From: Cladopsammia gracilis
Taxonomy: Eukaryota > Cnidaria > Anthozoa > Scleractinia > Dendrophylliidae
Assembly: GCA_022457155.1 (NCBI GenBank)
Contig: JAJGOT010000132.1
Location: forward strand, 15,001 to 79,000
Direction of reading: 5' to 3'
Length of the DNA stretch: 64,000 nucleotides
Shown: piece after piece, positions 43,570 to 54,366 of the stretch
Position numbering within the stretch: the first letter of the stretch is position 1
Layout of the letters: each line of letters starts with the position of its first letter
Made by a program: the position numbers and the translations under genes
Notes under the pieces: model-generated
Seen by the model: the letters and a program-made list of their open reading frames with translations, nothing else
Database searches by the model: none
What the model was told of the DNA's origin: nothing

Positions 43570-45081
43570 ATGCTTAGAAAGTGGCATTACGTGTCGCTAG
43601 CACTCACAGTGGTGATCCTGATCATCTGCGTCAGGAACCTGTGGTATCTCACAGACGGACCAACAACCTTCTCGTTTGTAGCCATACTACATGGTCAGGG
43701 TGAATCGTCTAGCATATTTGACACTTCCCAATATTCCTCTGTTAAAATGATCGGTTCCGATTACGAGCCAGAAGAACCAATGGAGATCAGTTTAAGTAAG
43801 GAAGATGTGAGGTATATCCTGATTATTCCTCACAGACTCGATCCGAAGCTTAAGCAGGAGGGTGATAGCGGCTTATCTACAGACAGCGATCGTGAAGCTT
43901 TGTTGAAGCTCAAAGCCTTTCTTGACACGCACTCAGAGTTTGACGGAGCGACTGGAATAAGCAGCGAAACGAAAGCGAGGGGATTCGCTGAAACCAAACA
44001 GCTGCTGGAGCAAAGCGCCTGCAGATTTCTGGTGAAAAACTGGACGTTAGTTATTCGTAATTCGGGAAAGATCAACAAACTCCAGAACGACATGGGAACA
44101 AAAGGGAACAAGGACGTGGAGTATCAGGAATGTAACATCACTGAAAGTGCTTTTCTTATTCGTAAAAAGCACTTTTTGGAATTGAGATGGCGCACGGACT
44201 ATGGACTGTTGAATCATGTCGACTTCTTCCTGAGATCCAAAGGAGCATTGAAGATAGCTAAATTATCAAACTGTTATTTAAGCCAATCCCTGAATTACGT
44301 AGATAGGGGAAGCTTAGAAGGTAATAAGGAGTTCACAGATTATTCCAAACTCGGTAAATTCCACTCCATTTTACGCATTGTGCGTCCGCAAAAAATAGAA
44401 TGGACGAAATGTTCCGACGACGCGGACTCTTGCTCCGAAAAGCCTTCGGCATCCCGATCGTTAGATTCGTTACCTTCCGATGGCTTTCCGATCTGCTGTG
44501 ATGCACCTATGGATGATCTTTTAGTTGCGACCGTGAAAGCGATGAATGAAATAGGGATGGATTATCGCGTGACGTACGGAACGCTCCTTGGCGCAGTGAG
44601 GAGCAGTGCGATTATCCCATATTCAGATGATATAGACTTAGCTGTGCACAAAACGGACAATGACAACTTCTCAAGATTTATTGCCCTTCAAAACCACTTA
44701 GGATCCAAGTATCGAGTCGTTTGGAAAGTGAAACCTCCGATAAGCCGCGTCTATCTCCATTTTACGCCCGCTGTAGAGGTTAATACCGACCAATTTTTTG
44801 AAGGAGATAACTTAGAAAGCAAACTTTTGTTCAAGAGAGAAATTTTACTCCAAATGAAAAACCTTTTACCCATAGTGGACAGTTCCACAGAGCGTCGGTT
44901 TTTAGATTTTTACCCCTCCCCTGAAGAATGGTTCAACGGATTTTCGAATGTGACCATCAACAATCGAACATATCAAGGGAATCCAGGGAATATCATAGAG
45001 CTTCTGACAGACTGGTACGGAGATGACTACATGGAGAAACGACCTGAAAAATCTTCGAAAACTAGTTTTGCAATGAAGTAG
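43570..45081 (+). CDS. Fukutin-related protein (LicD/FKRP family), paralogue A, 503 aa, intronless
   Basis: A type II membrane protein: short N-terminal tail, one membrane segment near 7-27, then a stem domain and a C-terminal nucleotidyltransferase-fold (LicD) domain. Four cysteines, C281, C288, C309 and C310, reproduce the exact spacing (x6, x20, adjacent pair) of the zinc-binding loop of human FKRP. The core GTLLGAVRSSAIIPYSDDIDLA holds metal-site candidates D354 and D356; the family's first Asp is Ser352. RFLDFYPSPEEWF corresponds to the later catalytic strand. N-glycosylation sequons include NWT, NIT, NVT and NRT. FKRP adds ribitol phosphate to alpha-dystroglycan in the Golgi; the substrate here is unknown. 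The human FKRP coding region is likewise a single exon of similar length (495 aa). The paralogue lies at 61298-62779. Confidence 0.88.
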   Translation: MLRKWHYVSLALTVVILIICVRNLWYLTDGPTTFSFVAILHGQGESSSIFDTSQYSSVKMIGSDYEPEEPMEISLSKEDVRYILIIPHRLDPKLKQEGDSGLSTDSDREALLKLKAFLDTHSEFDGATGISSETKARGFAETKQLLEQSACRFLVKNWTLVIRNSGKINKLQNDMGTKGNKDVEYQECNITESAFLIRKKHFLELRWRTDYGLLNHVDFFLRSKGALKIAKLSNCYLSQSLNYVDRGSLEGNKEFTDYSKLGKFHSILRIVRPQKIEWTKCSDDADSCSEKPSASRSLDSLPSDGFPICCDAPMDDLLVATVKAMNEIGMDYRVTYGTLLGAVRSSAIIPYSDDIDLAVHKTDNDNFSRFIALQNHLGSKYRVVWKVKPPISRVYLHFTPAVEVNTDQFFEGDNLESKLLFKREILLQMKNLLPIVDSSTERRFLDFYPSPEEWFNGFSNVTINNRTYQGNPGNIIELLTDWYGDDYMEKRPEKSSKTSFAMK

Positions 45082-45110
45082 GTGTAATAGACGTCCTCTT
45101 AAGGTAGTTG

Positions 45111-45574
45111 CAACAGTTTCCATAATTTTTAATCACTTATACTTTGATGGATCAATACTGCCATCAGTTTATCAGTTGATGCTGCTATAACGGTATCAAA
45201 CAAATGCCCAGTCAGGGCGGGAAGGGGCTCAGAGCCACCTTAAATGTTTGAAAATTTCACGAACCCCCTTTTCACAATTTTTTTTAAACTTTGCAAAACA
45301 TTGAATCTTAAGATCTTGGCGCTAATTACAATTCAATAATTAAAAAGTGGGGGTCACTGAGCTCGTGTTTTAGTTATAAGCACTTAAAGCTAAAATTAAG
45401 GGTGTCTTTAACATTATACTGTTACTATGGTAATCTGTTACATCATAAAAGAGACTATAACTTGTTCACCAATGACTGGGCATTTGTTTGATACCATTAT
45501 TGTAGCATCAACTAATAAAGAATGATAGTATTGATCCATCAAAGTGTAAGAACTGGAATTACTAGAAACTGTTG
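45111..45574. mobile_element. Foldback element just downstream of FKRP-like gene A
   Basis: Arms of about 105 bp: 45111-45215 pairs with 45470-45574 (CAACAGTTTC, CTTTGATGGATCAATACT, GGTATCAAACAAATGCCCAG and complements). The left end is 29 bp after the stop codon. The centre contains GTGGGGGTCACTGAGCTCG, similar to a phrase at 310-330. An AATAAA at 45514-45519 could serve gene A. Confidence 0.8.
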
Positions 45575-45679
45575 TGAACCACGTTAAACTGACACGGATA
45601 ATCGACACAAAGGAAAGGGATGTCCGCTGAACGAAGAGCAAGATGGAGTCAGGGAGAGCTGAAGATTGACGGGAGTACT

Positions 45680-46361
45680 ATTAAAGGGGTTATGTCGCAA
45701 GGTGAGTCTGCGCAATGAGTTCCTGTCAAGTGACGTCACCTGACGTCATACATGTCAAATTTCTATTGTTTCCTCGCGGATCGCGGCAAGTTTTATCGCG
45801 CTTGCACTCGTGTCGAACCACGCGAAATAAACAAACACACGATCGATTTCGCTTTTAAATTCCTCCCCAACTTCCACCACTACTGGAAGACATCGAATTT
45901 TTCGAAGGTACGACTAACAAATCGCAGAAATAATTTAACAAAAATCTAGCCAAGTAAATACTCTAACTAATTTGTAAACTTGAGATCTATCCTTCCACGC
46001 AATACGACGGGATGGAACGGATTGCAGCGAATAGTCTATTTTACAGTTGTGTGCTTGGTGACCTTGCCTTTGAGTGGAAGCGAGGCTGAAGGTGACCAAC
46101 CTTTCTGTTTTTCATATGTTAAGAAGGCTTTTCTCATGCTAACCAACTAACTGTTTACATCTGAAAAGCTCCAAGGTCTGTATCAAAACAAGGTCACCTG
46201 CAGCCTCGCTTCCACTCAAAGGCAAGGTCACCAAGCACACAACTGTAAAATGGACTATTCGACAGTAATGGCCGCCAACTTGATAAAAAGCCGCCGGACG
46301 TTTTTTAAGTTGTTAGTAACCAGTACTCACCCGCCATCCTCGCGACGTAGCCCCTTTAATA
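45680..46361. mobile_element. MITE with nested foldback
   Basis: ATTAAAGGGGTTATGTCGC at 45680-45698 is inverted as GCGACGTAGCCCCTTTAAT near 46342-46360. Nested at about 46032-46258 is a separate palindrome with arms of about 50 bp (TTTTACAGTTGTGTGCTTGG, GTGGAAGCGAGGCTG and complements). A relative of the outer element is at 59557-59799. Confidence 0.75.
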
Positions 46362-46589
46362 TTTCGGCTGGCCAAACCAGCCTTCTTCGGGTACAATGAG
46401 GAAAATGTACATTAGTATATACGTGATTATTATTTTAAAGAAATATCTTGCGTAATGACGGAAATAAGGAAGACTGATAAAAAAAAAAACAATAAAAAAG
46501 AGAGAAAAAATCTTCCTTCTTCCTTCTCAGCTTCATCCTGGCTTCTTCTAACCGTTTTTGCGGTTTAAACGGACCTCTGGATCCAGGGT

Positions 46590-46950
46590 AAAGTTCTCCC
46601 GGGGTGGGGGGGGGACTCCCATATAAAAATGACGGGGGTGCTCGTCGTACCTTTTAGGGGTCAAAATTTGGAGATTGGTACCCCTTAAGGTGTTGAAATC
46701 TAAAATGACCGCCATTAGAATTATCGCGGTACCTTTTAGGGTATGAGCCGAAAAAATAAGACAGAATATGACATGTGTTGTTTTCGAATTGGTACCTCTT
46801 AGGGGTAAAAATTCTTTTGAGCCACGCCCATCAAACGAGATTCTGGTACCTTTAAGGGTGTTTTTCGAAAACTTCCGACGAGCACCCCCGTCATTTTTAT
46901 ATGAGAGTCCCACCCCCCACCCCTCCTCCCCCCCCCCCCCCCGAGAAAGT
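46590..46950. mobile_element. MITE with 36-bp inverted repeats and G/C-tract ends
   Basis: 46612-46647 and 46876-46911 are inverted with one mismatch (ATATAAAAATGACGGGGGTG and complement). Outside them lie a G run at the left and a C run of about 18 at the right, and TTCTC phrases pair further out. The interior repeats GGTACCTTTTAGGG-like units four times or more. Confidence 0.8.
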
Positions 46951-47559
46951 TCTGCCAGCTTGCCTACGTTTAGCCTGCGCACAGACTTCTCTTATTTTCT
47001 TTGCGAGTTGGACACAGCGGATCGGGGCGGGAGGTCAGTTTTGAGCAAAACGTCTAGGAGAGGGTAGAGTCCGAATGTTTCGTATACACGAGTCGGCTCA
47101 TTGGAGCATTGGACTTTTAATTATGAATAAATAAAAAATAATCTTTTAATTAACTGTCCTCATAAACTTTACTCAGCGGTACTTTTCCGAACGTTGATTG
47201 TATACATGCGTGCACTGCGACTAATTTCTAAAACAAGTGCAAAATCATTCATTTGTTCAATTTTAAGCCGAAAGATCACATCTGTCGATCTGAGCTGAGT
47301 AAGTTTGGCGATACGGAGTTACTAAATGAGTTCATTGTTAGTTTGTTTATTAAAGTCGAGGAGTGGGATTAGTCATGTGGCCGGAAAATGACTTTAATGT
47401 TTTGAGCTTCTTTTAAACATAAAGCTATGCTTGCGTTTAGCAATCGCTTGTTTTGAAGTCTATCTCACGCGAGATATCTCCTTGTCGTGTTAACAAAATT
47501 CTATAGTCCTGCAAAAAAACTATAATATATCAGTAATTCCCCCTCGATCACAATCAATA

Positions 47560-48240
47560 CATTTTTCAGATTCACGATCAGACCAATTAGGGATCATATT
47601 TTGGTGTACTCCCAAGTTCTCACAAATGACATTGTAAGAAACGTATGACATTCACTAAGGAGAATCAACATCTTGATCGCGGGACTAAATGACTAAAAGC
47701 GTTAGGGCCTTTCCGGTGAAAACGTCAGCAATGCAACTGCATTAACGCGTTAAAAGATCTTCGACTGATGTTTTGCTGCAAATTACCGCGACGTAATAAT
47801 CGCAAGTACTAAAAAAAAACATTTCTTTTTTTTGCGTACGTGTTTGTCGGTGCGTCCATTTTCTGATCTTGCACATGCGTGCGCTGCATGTAAATTTGGC
47901 GTTTTTTAACCGCATCCTGTTCATTATTCCATTTTAATATTTTCTCATTTTCCAAAGTTACCAAATAGCGAATGCTACAGTCTTTCTAGGCTACTGAAGA
48001 GAATGATTGAAACAAGAACCAGTTCGAGACGGGGTCAAAATCGCAATGTGCGAACATTCACCTTTCTTATATTGCAGAATCAAGTGTTTTGTTTATTTGT
48101 TTGTTTTTTTCATTCTTATGGACTTTGTTTTTGGTCTCCTAATAAATAAGACCCACTTGAAGAGTTCTTGACCGGAAACCCTCATACGAATACAAATGCC
48201 AAAACAAGATTGGCCAGTTGCCACATGTCACTTCTGCTGG
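47560..48240. repeat. Local segmental duplication, unit 1
   Basis: Blocks 47601-47679 and 47935-48065 recur in the same order and strand at 49078-49157 and 49765-49915. Shared phrases are GGTGTA, AAGGAGAATC, ATCTTGATC, AGTTACC, ACTACAG/GCTACAG and GGTCAAAATCGCAA. Confidence 0.6.
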
Positions 48241-48589
48241 AACTGTCAGACACGTGAAAACCTGTACTTGATTTGAAATAAGCCCGTAGCGATACGTGAC
48301 TACAGTATCGGTATTCGGCAGACTTAATTATCGAGTGTGTATGTGTTGACGGCAAATTGTATCTGGTTTTACAATCCAGCCTCGCCTCAGTTACGGTCCC
48401 TGAAGAATCAGTGAGTAAAAATGTTTTCTTATTTCATTTCCATTGTATTGAGGACAAGTGATCAGTTTTTGTACGATGACTTTGTATGCAAACGGTGTTT
48501 GATCCCAAGAAAAAAAATGTCTTTATTTTTGTGCTTTTGGGGGGGTAGACTTACCAATGTAACATATTTTATCAGTGCAGCAACACTGA

Positions 48590-48810
48590 AGTATGACCAT
48601 TCAAATGAATTCAAGGCTATTGAGCAGTACTTTCCTATGGTACTGTTTATTATGCTGTACAAGGTGGTTAAAGTTTGACTATTCAAATGAAAGATATCAA
48701 TGAACAGTACTTTCATGTGATACTGTTTATTGTGCTGTACAAGATGGTTCTAACTTTTCATCTGTGGATGAAATCCAGAAGTGTGACCATTGAATCAGCG
48801 TAGAGAAGAA
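48590..48810. repeat. Tandem, diverged relatives of MITE family D
   Basis: Units of about 100 bp repeat TATTCAAATGAA, CAGTACTTTC and TACTGTTTAT.ATGCTGTACAAG. They resemble the GACCATTCAAATGAAACC and GCAGTACTTTC core of 14389-14622. Confidence 0.55.
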
Positions 48811-49039
48811 CTTGTTTTACGATATGTTTAAAATGTAATTTCTCAAAGTGTAGCCTTTAATCAAACAGTACTTTTCTGTGGTGGCCCTCAGATATAACCA
48901 GCAAAAGAGCTTGACAAGCAGTATCTTAAATGTTTTCGGACGGTGAATTTTTCTGAAACTTGACAGGCCTGAAATATACTCAAAGAAACACTTCGCCATT
49001 TTCAAAATGTCAGAAAAAAACTGGGAACTAATCGGACTT

Positions 49040-50080
49040 GTGACGAAAAAATAGAATAATCAATCAATAATTTTTATTTTGGTGTATCCCCAAATCAGGC
49101 AAATAGCACCAAAAGAAATGTAGGGCATTCAGTAAGGAGAATCGATATCTTGATCTTGGGCCTGTACGAAACGAACGTCAACCATTCTCTTACCCGAGTT
49201 CTTACTGGAAATAATCCCGTCGTCACTATTTCCATTTAATCCATCGTTATGGGGGAGGGGGGGGGGGGGGGGGCTTATTTATTTGCAAGATAAGCGTACA
49301 ACTGAGCATGATATAATGTAGCCTTCGAATACAGCCGTCTCTCATCGCTCCTGGCGACTAGGGGCGTTCGCGCGAGAGAGCCCCTAACGGCCGGGAGCGA
49401 CGAGAGGCGGCTGTATTCGCAGGCGAGATATAATGTACTATGTGAAAATACTGGTTCACCGGCGAGGATTTCACATCGGATCTTTACACAGATCTTATGT
49501 GAAAATATGGCTGGTTCAGTTAGTAATATTTCTTGCAGTCAATTTCATGTGTTACTGATCTATAAATGCATCATTTACAAAGACAAAGACATTTTTTGCA
49601 TTCTGATGCCGGCTTATGCTTGAATTGTGCCCGTCATACGGTGATTAAATAAGGGCTTTTGTTCTTTCTACCGCCTGCGTCGCTTATGAAAACCAAAGTT
49701 CGTAAAATGTTTGTAAATTTTATGTTCTTTTTTTTATACCATATCCTATTTAATTTCCCATTGTTATTTTCTTATTTTCTTCAGTTACCGATAAGTTGTT
49801 GAATACTACAGCTTTTTTATGTTGCTGAAAAAAAAAAAAACTCGTCATGTTGTCAAAATTAAACAAGAGATGGTCTTTTCACTTCTAAAGGTCAAAATCG
49901 CAACGTGCGAGCAGTCACAGTTTCTGTGTTTCTGATCGTTTTCTTTTTTTAATATCTTACAGAACGATTTTTTTAAAAAAAAAGTTTTGTTCGACTCCTT
50001 TTTTAGCTTTCTGACAAGACCGATGCACGTGCAAACTGACTGGAACGTCTCGTGACTTCTCATGATTCGCAAAGTCAGCG
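49040..50080. repeat. Local segmental duplication, unit 2
   Basis: Counterpart of 47560-48240. It is longer because of extra material between the two conserved blocks, including a G homopolymer (about 49253-49273) and the inverted-repeat element at 49319-49425. Confidence 0.6.
49319..49425. mobile_element. Palindromic element with TTCGAATACAGCC ends, copy 2
   Basis: A near-perfect palindrome: GCCTTCGAATACAGCCG at the left, CGGCTGTATTCGCAGGC at the right, with the inner arm TCGCTCCTGG/CCGGGAGCGA. It has the same ends as 3081-3152. Confidence 0.7.
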
Positions 50081-50242
50081 AATCACATGAGAACTGTATA
50101 AAGCTAATACTTTAGAGTTAATGGGATGAACAAACGTGATGAAATTTCATGCACATTTCCGATTTTGTCATTATCTTCCACTATTTTATTTTCGAATTCT
50201 GCATTTTATCAAAATGCTTTGTCATCGTCCGTTAAGTATAGG

Positions 50243-50482
50243 AAGTCGTATGAACTACTCGTGCATTTCGTGATTTATGGGCACTCGTGATGTTTTATTG
50301 CACGAGCCGCTTTATGGGCACTCGTGATGTTTTGAAAGTTCTCAAAATTGCACGAGCCGCTTTCGGCGAGTGCAATTTGAGAACTTTCAAAACATCACGA
50401 GTGCCCATAAAGCGGCTCGTGCAATAAAACATCACGAGTGCCCATAAATCACGAAATGCACGAGAAGTTCATACGATTTCTT
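50243..50482. repeat. Long near-perfect palindrome, 240 bp
   Basis: Arms of about 110 bp with few mismatches meet at about 50362. TCGTATGAACT, GTGCATTTCGTGATTTATGG and GGCACTCGTGATGTTTT occur in the left arm with their complements in the right. GCACTCGTGATGTTTT occurs twice within each arm. Confidence 0.85.
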
Positions 50483-50679
50483 GTTTATAATACTCTCAAC
50501 AAAATTTTGGTGAGGCCGTCACGGTACACTGCGCGCGACTTTCAACTTTCACTTTCGCCCAACTTTCGTATTGCACTTTATAACCTAATTTGCACTCTAT
50601 AATTTATTTATGCATTCGTCATTGACCAATCAGAAACTGTACATTTTGTTGAGTATATTATAATTTATGTTTTGCCATT

Positions 50680-51269
50680 CTGGGCCCGGTTGTTCGAAAG
50701 CTGATTAACGCTAATCCCGGATTAAAAGTTAACGTTAACCGAGGATTTTATTTCTCTGTTAGGACAGTTGTTTTTTTTTTCGCTGGCTCGCAAGCGCCAA
50801 AAGCGTCTGAAGCGTGGATACCCGCGCGCAAAGCGTGCGAGCCTCACACGCCCGCACTCTCCACATTCACACTCGCTCCAGATCTTTCGTTCAAAGACCG
50901 CGCGCATTCGTTCCAACGCAAAAAACACGACTGTTTTGCAGTCTATGTTAGGGCCTGGTCGCACTACAGTCAAAAACAAAAATTAACCCGTGTAAAATGA
51001 CATAAAAACAAAAACATTCCATAAAAAGCGTGTCCCACCGGAGCGGTTTCTTTTGTTTCCTTGAGTTTTGCACGGGCGGATTTTTGTTTTTGACTGTAGT
51101 GCGACCACAGGCCCTAAAAATGTTTTCTAAAAGTCATTTATAGCTAGTAGTGAAGACAAGTTCAAGTCAAAACTTTGGAAAATTTTCAATTGTTGAGTTA
51201 TTTAACTGGATTCAAAATTGACGCTAATCCTGGGTTAGCTTTAATCGTGCTTTGAACGACTTGGCCTAG
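50680..51269. mobile_element. Nested MITEs with GGCCCGGTTGTTCGAAAGC outer ends
   Basis: The outer inverted repeat CTGGGCCCGGTTGTTCGAAAG pairs imperfectly with the sequence ending at 51269. Inside, 50951-51114 is an independent element with ends GGGCCTGGTCGCACTACAGT, inverted at 51092-51114. A third G/C-rich segment lies at 50767-50945. Insertion order inferred: outer first, then the others. Confidence 0.75.
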
Positions 51270-52188
51270 GAAAGCAACTCGTTGTAAAAAGAGGATTGAA
51301 CTGAACCCTTTGGCTGCCACGAAATACAACAATTTTCTTATTTCTTTTTTACGTATTTCTGTCGTTCTCGGAATTTTTTTCGTGACACCGCGGTAACCGC
51401 GGGATAAATTCTTGCATATTTGGTTGTTCCGCGTTACCGTTGTCCAGCGGAAAGGGCGGGCGCTGGCTGAAAGCAGAAACTCGTGACAAGAGCAAGAGAG
51501 ACACTGGCGTTTATGATTCGCAAAGTTGGGCGCGAAGAGAGTCTTGGCAGCTATATATATGGGCATCACACTGGCCGTATGTCTAGGTGAGTGAGACTGT
51601 ATCAATATGATATATTTACTCTATTTCATAATATCTCGTATTGAAAAAAGCGAAAGACGTGGGTTTCAAAGGGCGGCCATGATTGCTTTAATTTGTTGTT
51701 TGTACATAGAAGCTTAGTGTTGAAGTTCTACATCTATGCCAATTAACCTCTTCAGTTCCAAAAACAGGCACATTATTGTGCTGTTCCTTAATATGATGTT
51801 ACTATAAAGAGTTAGTGGTCGTGTTTATCGACCAGGGCAAAGTAAAGGATTTCAGCTCGTCATTTAATTAACAATTTACAACAAACGACTGCTATCCATT
51901 TCGAAGCCTCGTCGTGGATGAGCTACTCCCGCGAGCTGTTTTTTAATATATAAGCTTAAGCTTCATATATTTGTCCGTAATAGCTGTTTTCGATGAAACA
52001 AGTTGAGAGTCTTAACTTTTATTAAAATAGCAAAGATATGGTAATGCATTAAGTTATATTTTATTGTTTGGAAATTTTAAGCTTATGTCTCGGTTCCGTG
52101 CGCTATCCATAATTCGATCTAAAATTCCGATTAAAATTTCTGAATATTTCAGCGGCAAATGGAACAGTAATTTTCGGTGGCCAAACTT

Positions 52189-52312
52189 TAGAATACCCGG
52201 CCACTTATTTGCATCTCGTTGAATAAAAACGGACCCTTTTTTTTTCATATGCTTTGTTCTATAAAACGTTTAGGGATATGTAAATAAGTGGCAGGGTATT
52301 CTATTGATACCA
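52189..52312. repeat. Inverted repeat, 25-bp arms
   Basis: AGAATACCCGGCCACTTATT followed by TGCAT is inverted as ATGTAAATAAGTGGCAGGGT followed by ATTCT, with two mismatches, around about 65 bp. Confidence 0.55.
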
Positions 52313-52608
52313 TGCCAATTTGGAAATTATGCAGGATGCGAAATGTTTTGTCATATTAAAATAGTCGGGCGTTGAATTGAAACAAACGGTGCTTTTGTGG
52401 CAAATTTGAATAACAAAAACAAAACAAAAAAGAACAACAGGAAAAATTGTTCAACAGTGACTGTACAATACAATCCCATAATTGAATTCCACTTTGACTT
52501 GATATTAACTTGGTGTATTTTGACTTATACTTTGTCTCCAAGTACACACTTTAGATTCAAAATGAATTTAAAACAGCCAAGAATAACTGAAGATGTCAGA
52601 GCATAACC

Positions 52609-53286
52609 ATTCTATGTCGAATTTTTGTCTGTTTTTTTTTTTCTTTCCGTCCAAATGAGATGAATTTTTTGCATGTGGTCTCTAATTCAATACAAACCAT
52701 AGCCCTGTATTTTTGCCCACTGTTTTGTGCTTCGTTTTCGAGTAAAATCGTATGCAAACTCAGTGGCGCTGTTGGAGATATTTTAAAAAAAGCTTTTGTT
52801 TTCCCGGCCACGACCAATGAAATCAGTGAAGCATTGCATAGCCCCTGGTTGTTTGTTCCAATTGCATACATTTTTATACAGCTGTTTGATTAAACGTTGT
52901 CACTGATCGGTCTTACCCCTACGCGACCAGACCGAAAGGGAGTATGGGTGAATTAAAATGCATGATTAATTATTCTATATCGCGTTTACAATGGAGAACA
53001 AAACTCATGTTTGTCTTCGCGTGTTACGCAAAGACAACCAGAGTCGCTTCGATAAGGACGTTCCGTATTTTGATAATGTGCAGTTATTGAATGTGAATTG
53101 ATTTCTCCCCATAATCCTTTTCGGTCTGGTCGCGTAGGGATGAGACCGATCAATGACAACGTTTAATCAAACAGCTGTATACTTGAAAACGAAGTGCAAA
53201 CCAGCAGAAAAAATACAGGGCTGTGGTTTTCTTTTAAATTGGAGACCACATGCAAAAAAAAACAGACCAAAATTCGACATAGAATG
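52609..53286. mobile_element. Long foldback element family E, copy 1
   Basis: ATTCTATGTCGAATTTT at 52610 is inverted at 53268-53285. The arms run past 150 bp, including GCATGTGGTCTC, AGCCCTGTATTTTT, ACAGCTGTTTGATTAAACGT and TACGCGACCAGACCGAAA with complements. The left arm has about 110 extra bases. A short relative lies at 53737-53894. Confidence 0.75.
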
Positions 53287-53736
53287 GATACGCTCCAATG
53301 TCTTCAACTGGACATTTGTTGTGCCAAGATTTCTGTAGATATTTTTGGAAATTGAATTGAACTTGAGATCTATAATGTTTTATTTTTTATTGAAAACTTT
53401 ATTGACATGCAAACAGACTACAACAAAAAATTAAGCGATTGGTTACAAACTGAAAATTTACAGCTAGCTTCTCAAACTCATTCATTATTCAAAAGGTTAT
53501 TAGCCAATCGGAGTATTCCATTTCGGTCAGGTGCATGTATCTTGATACCCAATGAAAATACAGGTCAAGAAATCACTGATTAGTTCAAAAACTGATCAAG
53601 ACACTGATCAAGACACTTGAATTTTAATCAGCAACCGGAAAAATTACAATAATACAGCTAATTATTGTCTTCATCTCTGAATCTAAAGCACGTCGAAAGA
53701 TCCCAAAGAGTATGTTACTTAAACAATATTTTTAAA

Positions 53737-53894
53737 TACAGCTATTTCAATTAACGTTGTCGGAAAAAAGCTTAAAGCCAAGACCGCAAGGTAGTATGGG
53801 TTAGGGTAAATAGCATTGCTCAAAAATCCCACACTACCTTGCAGTCTTGGCTTTTCGCCTTTTTCATCCGACAACATTAATTGATATAGCTGTA
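53737..53894. mobile_element. Foldback element family E, short copy
   Basis: A palindrome of 158 bp: TACAGCTATTTCAATTAACG at the left and TTAATTGATATAGCTGTA at the right, inner arm CAAGGTAGTATGGG. The end sequence resembles TACAGCTGTTTGATTAAACG at 52609-53286. Confidence 0.7.
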
Positions 53895-54366
53895 TTCGCA
53901 AAAGAAATAATACCAGACAAGCAAACAAAACTTTGTTTAATTTCCCATACCTTTTATCCTGAGCATCAAGTGGATTCAATGCCTCAACACTATTTTTGTC
54001 TTCCAAATGACGCTTGAGACCACATACTATCCCCTACACAGTTGTAGGTAGATACCTTTCACCCGACTCTTTAGTCACTTCCATGACAAACTTCATGAGC
54101 CAGTCGTTAAGATATACCTTCATATTTGGAACCTCTGATGAAATCCTCGCACTCGTTGTTGATATATTACATACAACTACTTACTGCTACAGTGTACACA
54201 TTTACTCCTTGAAAACAATAATAAATACAATATTTACGTCAAAATCCTTGTGAGAATTTCAAATGCCGAGGCATTTGACATTTCACTTGGATTTTGAAAC
54301 CCCCATAGAACACTCGGACTTGTTTTTGAAACATTACATCATATATGTGACAGATATGCAAATTTT

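Noticed and set aside
43570..45081. Bacterial LicD acquired by horizontal transfer
   Set aside because: The FKRP-specific zinc-loop spacing, type II membrane anchor, length and N-glycosylation sequons point to an animal FKRP-family gene.
51198..51605. 135-codon minus-strand frame
   Set aside because: It overlaps the terminal repeat of a MITE and shows no conserved domain.
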